Assembly: GCA_026260175.1 (NCBI GenBank)
Contig: JAKCWW010000563.1
Coordinates: 35,473 to 73,722 of the forward strand
Length of the DNA: 38,250 nt
Direction of reading: 5' to 3'
Origin: Reticulitermes lucifugus
Lineage: Eukaryota; Arthropoda; Insecta; Blattodea; Rhinotermitidae
Positions within the stretch are counted from its first letter, which is position 1. Each line of letters opens with the position of its first letter. The translations under genes were made by a program, and so were the position numbers. Below the pieces are notes generated by a model. The model ran no database searches. It was not told the origin of the DNA and was given only the letters and a program-made list of their open reading frames with translations. Shown piece by piece: positions 1 to 7,900 of the stretch.

Positions 1-165
1 TACCGGGTCATTCCCGGGGGTAAAGCGGCCGGGGCGTGGCCTTGACCACCCACCCCCATCTAGTGCCGAGGTTAAGGAAAGAGTAGAACTATATCTCTAC
101 TCCCCCTCTGGGCCTTCATTGCCTGTTCTAGGGTGAACTTTACCTTTACCTTTATAAAGGTACTG
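1..165 (+). repeat. SINE family A copy, 5' end cut by window edge
   Basis: Shares ordered blocks with copies near 7.8, 8.2, 19.1, 19.8 and 20.9 kb: ACCACCCACC, then CTAGTGCCGAGGTTAAG, then CCTTCAT, closing in a CTTTACC tail (144-161). In the fuller copies the head resembles a tRNA, so the family is likely a tRNA-derived SINE. Confidence 0.6.
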
Positions 166-514
166 ACCGTTTTGTAGCACAGACCCTACTATATCTATTA
201 CACACTCAGATATAACTTCTGTTGCTATACATAATTGTAAAAATCTGTCAGAATAAAAAGTGAGGCATCTTTGCCCATTTTACTGCACATTATAATATAA
301 ACCAGTCAGTTACGTCGATGGCATGAATAACTATTTTGTAGACAAATATTGACAGACAATCGGAAACGACGTAAGTCCAAGACCGCATGCAGTTAGATTC
401 GCTGTCACAAAGTTCGTCTTACAACATTCGATAAGCGATCTCGCCGCTTTTACCTTGGAGAAAAAGTCATTGGATATGTGTCTGGGTGGTTTGCAGAGCT
501 ACTGTGTTCTGCAC

Positions 515-604
515 ATGGCGTGCAGACTGTCCGCCAGAAGTATGGCGTGCAGACTGTCCGCCAGAAGTATGGCGTGCAGACTGTCCGCCAGAAGTATGGC
601 GCGT
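515..604 (+). repeat. 27-bp tandem repeat, three full units
   Basis: Units at 515-541, 542-568 and 569-595 are identical, with a partial fourth unit. In one frame the unit spells GVQTVRQKY, in another MACRLSARS. No host gene surrounds it. Confidence 0.9.
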
Positions 605-734
605 TTCGTCCAAGTAGCAAGTGTGGATCTACTTTCTGTTTAGACTGAACAATTGCAGATTGGCTGCTTCTTATTAGGAAAGTTAAGGTTTACAATCCTA
701 GCCGGGTAGACGATAATCGTAACTCCACCTTATC

Positions 735-905
735 TTTCTGTGGTTTTCTGAGATGTTACATTGTGTTGTAGTCCGGCAAGTGGGTATAAACCTCTCGGAC
801 GGAAATACTGCCTCCATCTTCAGGATTTAATTAGTTGTCAACCTTTTGGAGGAACATATTGCATCCATGTTTATGGTTAAGGTGAGTTCAGAGTTTCGAA
901 CAAAT
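735..905 (-). repeat. Degenerate insect repeat, SETL-type family
   Basis: On the - strand it can be read as LKMEAVFPSERF, a decayed version of the LKTEAA-SSETL peptide spelled by other copies near 2.3, 11.1, 22.3 and 29.8 kb. A second partial copy follows at 840-900. Probably a transposon fragment, not a gene. Confidence 0.4.
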
Positions 906-2235
906 ATATTGCCACCATCGTCGCAGTTACAATTTGTCATTATGTTCTTCGAAACCTCTAAACAAATTCTGGGATAATATTCTAAAATAGGCCACGTCCG
1001 TTTCTTTGTGCGCCATTCCCAACCCACCGAGCAGGTTAATGTAGCCGTCACGATCTGTATTGCGGAGGTACCGGGTTGCAATCTCGGCTGGATTATTAGT
1101 GTTCTTGACTGTGGCCTTTCGTGTTTCACTTCATTCTCTTTAAAAATGCTGCGATGGTACCTTAAAATACACAATGACCGCCTCTCTCCAGTTTCCTGCC
1201 TACTCACCTTTCATAATTACCTTACAGCCTCATCCATAACCGCTGCAATTACAAATGCATCTATCAATAAACTTAACGATTCAGCCATTTCCAATATAAC
1301 ATGCACAGTTAGCCTGTAGCATTTCACGATGTATGACCAACACAGGTCACAAACTAATGTAAATGCTGTAGATACAACAGGGGGCGACTCTGAGAAGGAG
1401 GTATGAGAAACTTCTGTTCTTTATTTAACGACACATTCAGTACCTTATAATACAGTCGAAACCGGTTATAATGACATCGATTTATGCGACACCTCATCTA
1501 TAGCGTTAGATATTCTGTGGTACCAATTAATTCCCCCTTTTGACAATAACATTTTACTCTTTTGTTAGAACAACAATTGTTTTTAGCGACACGAAATATT
1601 CAGTTCCTTTCATGACGTTATAACAGAGTTCGACTCAATTTTGTGGCGTCGAATAGAGTGATGACGGGAAATTATGAAAATAAAAGTGTGTGGAAGGAAA
1701 CTGTCTTTGTAAAACTTAAATCAATTTCCTGGAATTGATATAGAGGAAGCGAGAGAAACTGCGATAAGTCTAAGACTCCATCGTTAAGGTTCGAACCAGA
1801 CTCTTTCCGAATAGAAGCCAGAAGCATTGCTGTTCGAACTTATTCTGTTCTGCGCTTGTTGACGACATTCCTCAATGTTTACAAGGACAAGGAGGGGAGG
1901 GACATAACTTACATTGGCCTTAGTCTTCGTATATGGTGCAAAAAAGTTGTCTTATCCTATGGAATCGTTTTTGTGAGCTTTAAAATGCAACGTGAAGGTT
2001 GCGAAAATTAGCAGCCTAGACATTGGGCGTTTTCTAGCAAAACGAAGCAGTATATATCACGACTTCGGGCTGGACTATTTCACAGAGTGTTGTAGGTACA
2101 GTTCTGTTGTGGATATAGCGGTATTTTGCAGTTGGTTGTATCCAGAAATCGAACGGCGCTGTTTAAAATCGACTTCACAGAGAACTTCCCTGTTAACGCG
2201 GAGAATATTGGAATTAGTTACATGTGTTTGGTAAA
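906..2235. other. Intergenic sequence, no supported gene
   Basis: Short open frames on both strands have no recognisable domain, splice context or family motif. I see no element with clear ends. Confidence 0.5.
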
Positions 2236-2239
2236 CATA

Positions 2240-2345
2240 ACACTGCGTTAAGTTTGTCTTCTGAGATGTGACGTTCGTGTATTCTGGTAGATAGATACCA
2301 ATATTTCGGAACAACTTGCTGCCTCCGTATTCAGGATACTTGTGT
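2240..2345 (-). repeat. SETL-type degenerate repeat copy
   Basis: The - strand reads LNTEAASCSEILVSIYQNT, matching the peptide kept in the copies at 11.1 and 29.8 kb. Confidence 0.45.
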
Positions 2346-2420
2346 ACCAGAATAAGCGGCGTCTCAGCCCAGACTCCATTAGTAATACATCTGTTTGTGT
2401 TGGACGTGCGTTTTGTAAAT

Positions 2421-2457
2421 GCAGATTTTTTTTCAGTTTTTTTTTGGGGGGGGGGTG
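2421..2457. repeat. Poly-T followed by poly-G tract
   Basis: Two T runs followed by a run of about ten G. A low-complexity site, prone to sequencing and assembly error. Confidence 0.8.
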
Positions 2458-2539
2458 TGAGAAGGGACCCGCAGCAGAAGCTACGGACGCACCGCAGCCT
2501 TAAGGCTTATTGTGCAACCCTTGTGATGAAGATAAAGAT

Positions 2540-2705
2540 TATCAGTTTTTTTAGTTTTCCGTGTCATGGGACACCGGTGGAATGAAATTGACAGGGGAAA
2601 ACCGAAGCACTCGGGGGGAAAACCTGTCCCAGTGCCACTTTGTCCACCACAAATTTCACATGAAATGACCTGGGATCGCACCCGGGTCTCCGCTGTGGGA
2701 TTTCT
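2540..2705 (-). repeat. SINE family C copy
   Basis: The - strand contains GGTGCGATCCCAGG, which resembles a tRNA B box, then GTGGTGGACAAAGTGGCAC and TTCGGTTTTCCCCTGTC. The same order is seen near 8.5 and 24.2 kb. Confidence 0.6.
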
Positions 2706-2837
2706 TTTCAGTTAGGAAAATACTTAAAAATTATAAATTTAGAGATACCTACATTTGTTGAACATCATTTTTATTCTATTTAACAATCCTAATACTTTTT
2801 CTAAATTTCCAAAATGAGAACATGATATTTTAGTTGG

Positions 2838-3072
2838 GAGCGCCTGTGCTTCACATTTTGGAGGTCCTGGGTTCAACTATTGCCCCGCTGACCGGCTATT
2901 CAGATTGAAGATTTCTGTGTCTTTTCTCAGTCCCTCTAGTCAAATGCCGAATTTGTACCTTAAATTGGGCCACTTCCTTCCACGTCCTTCTTATTCATTA
3001 TTCACCAATCATCATGCCATTAGTCACTATATAGTCTGAGCTATCAACAGCGTTTTTAAATAAAACATAAAT
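2838..3072 (+). repeat. SINE family D copy
   Basis: Begins with a B-box-like CTGGGTTCAACTATTGCC. It continues through CCTTAAATTGGGCCAC, CCTTCCACGTCCTTC and CCAATCATCATGCCA, and ends in TTTTTAAATAAAAC. Related copies lie near 3.7, 9.7, 17.2 and 19.3 kb. Confidence 0.55.
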
Positions 3073-3669
3073 AGACAAAGCTGAGTGTAATTTAGCAACA
3101 GCGTTAGAAGAAAATTACTTAAAAATTGTATATGTTTGTGAATTGCAGGAAATTTAAAAACTTGAATATTAAAGTATATTGCACTGTATTTTTCCTGTTT
3201 TTTTAATGGTCTAAAGTTGGTCTGTCGCCCTGAAGGAAGAACACAAATTGCTATGACACGAAGTTTATTCGAAGCTTCAGGAAACTTAGTTTTCTTTCGA
3301 AGTTACTATGTGAGAGCACACATACAAATCGAAGCGTTGTGATATAATCTCTCCTTTCTTTGTAGACAGAAATAGGTTAGACGAACGGTCGCGGACGACT
3401 TGAATGTTATGTCATTGTATGGTAATTTGTATGTGCATTACAATCATGAGATTTTCATATTTCCACGGTGAGGCTTACGGATTACATGTACTTCAGAGTC
3501 ATAACAGAATGTGTTAATTACCAATTTTATATGCATAAACTTCATGGCACCAATACTGGTAACGATTCGACCGTGTTTTTTTCATTGCATCGTAATATAA
3601 TGATTAACGTAGTGTGTAATTCATTGTTACATATTGTGTTTTATTTATGAATTCATTTATCTGTCATTT
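3073..3669. other. AT-rich intergenic sequence, nothing recognised
   Basis: No open frame with family features, no clear repeat boundaries and no RNA gene signature. Confidence 0.5.
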
Positions 3670-4100
3670 ATTTAATGATGCTGTTACCGGGCCTACTTCA
3701 TATTTTATAGCATCCAGTGATAAGATGATCAGGGAGTGCCGGCAGTTAATTGGAAAGGATGTGGAAAGAAGCGGACGTGACATAAATTAGCCCTTTAAAG
3801 GCGAAAAGTGTCTGTTTTATATAAGGTATCAGTGCGTACCGCGCAGTAAACACTCTCCATGTCGGTTATACAAACCCAATCTGTTAATGTTGTAATATAA
3901 GGCAAAAGTCGCTGTTTTTTCTGAGATCCTTACACAACACATAAACGCAATGTGAGCACCATGTAGAGTTTTTAAATGTTAAATCTGGTGGTACGTAAAG
4001 TAACCGCTAGGCTTTAAAAGGTTAAAGTACTGTCCCAGCATTTGAAGGAAGTCACGAAACACTGCAGTCAAGTAACTGGTATTTTATCCGATATATGCAC
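3670..4100 (-). repeat. SINE family D copy split by a MITE
   Basis: The left part (3670-3790) matches the copy at 19310-19490 up to its TTAA. The match resumes at 4022 (TTAAAGTACT, then GGAAGTCACGAAA) after an inserted 231-bp segment. Confidence 0.5.
3791..4021. mobile_element. piggyBac-like MITE with TTAA-type target site
   Basis: Ends are CCCTTTAAAGGC on the left and GGCTTTAAAAGG on the right, imperfect inverted repeats (10 of 12). The flanks are TTAG (3787-3790) and TTAA (4022-4025), consistent with a decayed TTAA duplication. It interrupts a SINE whose uninterrupted relative sits near 19.4 kb. It has no coding capacity. Confidence 0.5.
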
Positions 4101-4228
4101 CCAAAGCTTTCGAATACATATCCGGACTGCCACCGACTGTACCGCGACGTACGGTTGGGTTGGAAGCAGTTGTCATAAGATATACATTAGTCACAGACAA
4201 ACCGAAATCAGTTGACTGTCGGGGGAGG

Positions 4229-4572
4229 AACAGTAGCGTAGATTGCTAGGGGAGGCGTAGCGTAGTTACGTGAAATACTAGTTCGAAGTGTTAGCTTAGA
4301 TTGCTAGGGAAGATATGGAGTTATTATGGAAATCACTCGTTTCAAAGTTCTAGCGTATATTGCTAGGGGAGCTACAGAGTTATGAAAAATACTAGGTTCG
4401 GAGTTCTAGCATACATTGTTAAAGGAGCCACAGAGTTTTTATGGAAAATACTAGCTTCGAAGTTCTAGCGTAGATTGCTAGGAAGATACAGAATTATTAT
4501 GGAAATAACTAGCCTCAAAGTTCAAGCATAAATTGCTAGTGGAGTTATAGAATTATCTAGCTTCGAAGTATA
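4229..4572 (+). repeat. Minisatellite, about six imperfect units of 49-59 bp
   Basis: Each unit runs roughly CTAGCGTAGATTGCTAG, a GGAG/GAAGATA(C)AGAGTTATT block, then ATACTAGCTTCGAAGT. CTAGC and GCTAG in the unit form a small dyad, and TTCGAA is a second palindrome. It ends about 130 bp before the ATG of sulfotransferase 1. Confidence 0.85.
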
Positions 4573-4698
4573 CAGCCTCCAGTATTGATGACAATTTCCA
4601 CTGCGTCAGAAATTATACATCCTTTTCGTTTGCAGATACCGCAGACCAATTGGAACAAAATTTTATAGACTCGTCCTCCTCCTGCTCCTCACAAGTAT

Positions 4699-4900
4699 AT
4701 GCAAGACATGTGGGAATTTGAAGAGGTGGATGGTGATTTAGGAGACATCTTATTGAAAAAATTTACTAACTGCTTCCGGTCCGGTTACGTTAAATCGCGT
4801 GGTTACCTTCTGCCAGAATGTTATAAGAAATTTGGGCAAAAAGTTGAAGAACTTGAAGTTCGAGATGATGACCTGTGGGTTGTCAGTTTCCCCAAGACCG
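4699..4900 (+). CDS. Sulfotransferase 1, coding exon 1 (residues 1-67)
   Basis: Encodes the N-terminus, starting MQDMWEFEEVDGD, and the first part of the PAPS loop, SFPKT. The donor is gtaagt, immediately after a split Gly codon (G|GT). The same split is used in the second sulfotransferase. Confidence 0.9.
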
Positions 4901-7900
4901 GTAAGTTTTCGCCCAGCACCCTTACATACCGTTGAAACCTGCTTGCAACGGAATACCACACATTTTCTATATTCAGGCACGTGTGTATTTAAGACAGGTA
5001 TTCTGTTCTAGAATAATCTGAAGATAGTACCTTGCACTTAGGATTTCTTTGTTTTTTTGGCTTTGTCTGCCGCCTAGAATTTTATAATGAAACCAATGTT
5101 TCATAAACTGGATAATTTTTCTTCCTCGGGTGAAAAGGTGAAGGAGCACCTATTCAGCTGGGTCCAACAGAAAGGGCAGTATGATTATAATTCTTTTTGT
5201 CAGATTGAACTCAGTGGATGCCTCTCCATCTCTTCACCGAAGGAAGAAAACAGATGCAATTTCTAAACCACTGTTTTCTTTAAAGAATATTGTATGATGG
5301 GAAAAGCCTAGAAACCTAGTAACCCTGAAGGTATTTACTTCTAGATGCAAAATACTGCGCTGTACACATGATCATGTTTATTATTCAAATCACAAGTCAG
5401 AAATTTACGTTAATTATGTAGCTACACCACAATGTTACCAAGTCGTACATGTTCCGAATATTCTTCTTCATACTCTTGATTTCTTTAATGTTGGTACTGT
5501 GTTGCATACAATTGGGAAGAAGATGTCCATGTTGGTGAATGAGAAAGTGTAATCCAAAGCTTTCATATCTGTGTTGCTCTTTTCCATCACGTTTTGTTGT
5601 AATTATAGTTACGTCATTTTCAAGAATGTGTGGAGTAAGCCATGGAACGTATTACCAAACGAAAGTACAATTCTTGGTTTTGAAATTTTAATTTTAATTA
5701 CTATAGCATATTTTGGAAGTCTGCTATTAAAGAGACTGGCTAAAGATGCAGTGATTTTTATGAGTGTTGTTTCTGGCAGAATAACTTGACTATCTTCATG
5801 TCAAGCCAGTCTGCCTGTAATGCTTAAGTTAATTCACAGCTGTCCTGCCTAGAAACCTCACTGTAGAATGCCCCTATTTTGATGCCTGACAGAGGTGACA
5901 GAAATGTCTTGCTGTACAAACGTATTTGGCTCAGGTGCACAGAAAGCATATATGCCAGAGGGTTTTGAGGACAGAAGTAGAAGTTATCAGAGCTTTAAGT
6001 TAACTGCTCAACCCCATCTTGTCTAACATGTAAACAATTTTTAAATCTTCAGTCTGTTTCTACTATTGAAATACAGGATAATGTTGTGTTCTGGCTGTCA
6101 TCATATCATTCGTTTTTAGGTACAACATGGACACAGGAGATGGCTTGGCTTATTCAAAAGGATCTGGATTTTGATGGAGCAAAAGTGCCCTTGCCAGAGA
6201 GATTTCCCTTTTTGGAGTGAGTAGAATGACCAAGAAAGCACACATCTTAGTGATTAGGCACAGACAAAGTGTTACAGTGCCTGCAGAACTAATGTAATGC
6301 TTATGTATGTGGTGGTTTTGTCACAACTGGATAATGTTTAAAGCTATTTATTTAGACTTTGTCCATTGCCTTAATTTCTATTATAGTATAATACCGTGTT
6401 TACATCTCAAGGTGCAGAGTATATGAAAGATTTCTGGTTTATTGGCATCTCTGTGTAGCTGCTCTTACACCTTCCAGTATTTAAAAATAAGACAATGGAC
6501 AAAGTCTTAAACTTATGTCACACCATTGTCAAATACTTGAAAACTGATAGAACTGTGTTTAAGTAATGTGTTCTTTATTCTGTTAAAAAAGTCAAAATGT
6601 AATTTTGGGCTATAATACTACCTGTCTGTCCATAATACCACACAACATTATTCTTCTCCAAAATTATTTTAAGGATTTAAATAAAATTTGTTTTAGGTTA
6701 CTTTAATTTAATTTTCATCTATATCAGTTTCGAAATTATAACTGGGATTAATCTAAAATCACACTATCTGTATTATCAGATTAAAAAAATTATTATTTTA
6801 TGCATAACAGATGTATGATGTAGTAAAATTGTATATATATGTAAATTGTATTCCATTTGTGGCATGTGTGTGTGTGTGTATTTGTGTAGAAATTAATTAA
6901 GAGGGAAAAGGGACGCTATTCATTGCAGTATCTCTGCTGAATAGAAGAAATGTTTGTCAATGATAAGAGATACCAGAAAATTCTCGTTCATGTATGGGTG
7001 TAAAATTGCGTAAGAACATTTTTGTAAGCTACGTAATCCAAAACTGATTGCACATTTTCACTCATATTACTTTTGGAAATCACCACGAACTTTTTCCAGT
7101 AACTTCAAAATTAACATTTGTGCTGTCATTCCAAAACTAAAGAGTCTGTTATAAATTTTCATAATGATCTTTATAGACTCTTGGGAAAACTGCTGTGGTT
7201 GTTTCTTCACTTGTTCATTTCTTGCCTTCCTTTATTTATTAATTTATTCATTAATTTATGTATCTAGTTACCAGTTTATTTATTGACTTTTCTATTTATT
7301 GATATATCTATTTATAGATATAGCTTTATATATATATCCATTTATCAATTTATTTATTAATCCATCAATGTGTTTATTTATTCATTCATTCAATCTGTCT
7401 TTCTGTCATTCATCCTTACATTCATTCATCCATTGATTCTTTCATTCATTCTGTCATTTATTGTGTCATATTATTCCAGCCACTCACCTCTATTTGACTA
7501 CACTGATGTCCTTCCAAAATTACCAGATCTTCAGTTACCTTTGTACGTAAGTGATTCAGTGACATACATAGATGAAATGAAGTCACCACGCTTCATCAAG
7601 ACTCACCTGCCTTGGGAACTGCTGCCTAAGCAAATTCGAGATGGGACAAAGCAACCAAAGGTATGTCATGATGCTTAATTGGCAGCCAACAAAGAGTTCC
7701 TTGAAATGTCTGTCCCAATTCAGTATATTGTACTAAGTAATACAACTATTACACTGAATGTTAAGTTAGGAGCAGCCAGTGCTTCCAGTTCACTGGTCTG
7801 TGGTAAAATCTTTAGAGGTAAAGGTAAATTTGTTCCTGTACACATCATGAAGGCGTATGGTGGGAGTGGGAGTATAGCTCCACCTATTCTTAAACTTGGC

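Noticed and set aside
515..604. CRISPR-like repeat array
   Set aside because: The 27-bp units are directly adjacent with no spacers, and the genome is animal.
827..1319. Overlapping open frames of 103 and 126 codons
   Set aside because: No domain, splice context or codon signal. Part of the - strand frame is explained by SETL-type repeat debris.
7370..7678. Open frame running through the tetranucleotide tract into exon 3
   Set aside because: The first part is low-complexity repeat and the family match begins only after the acceptor at 7479.
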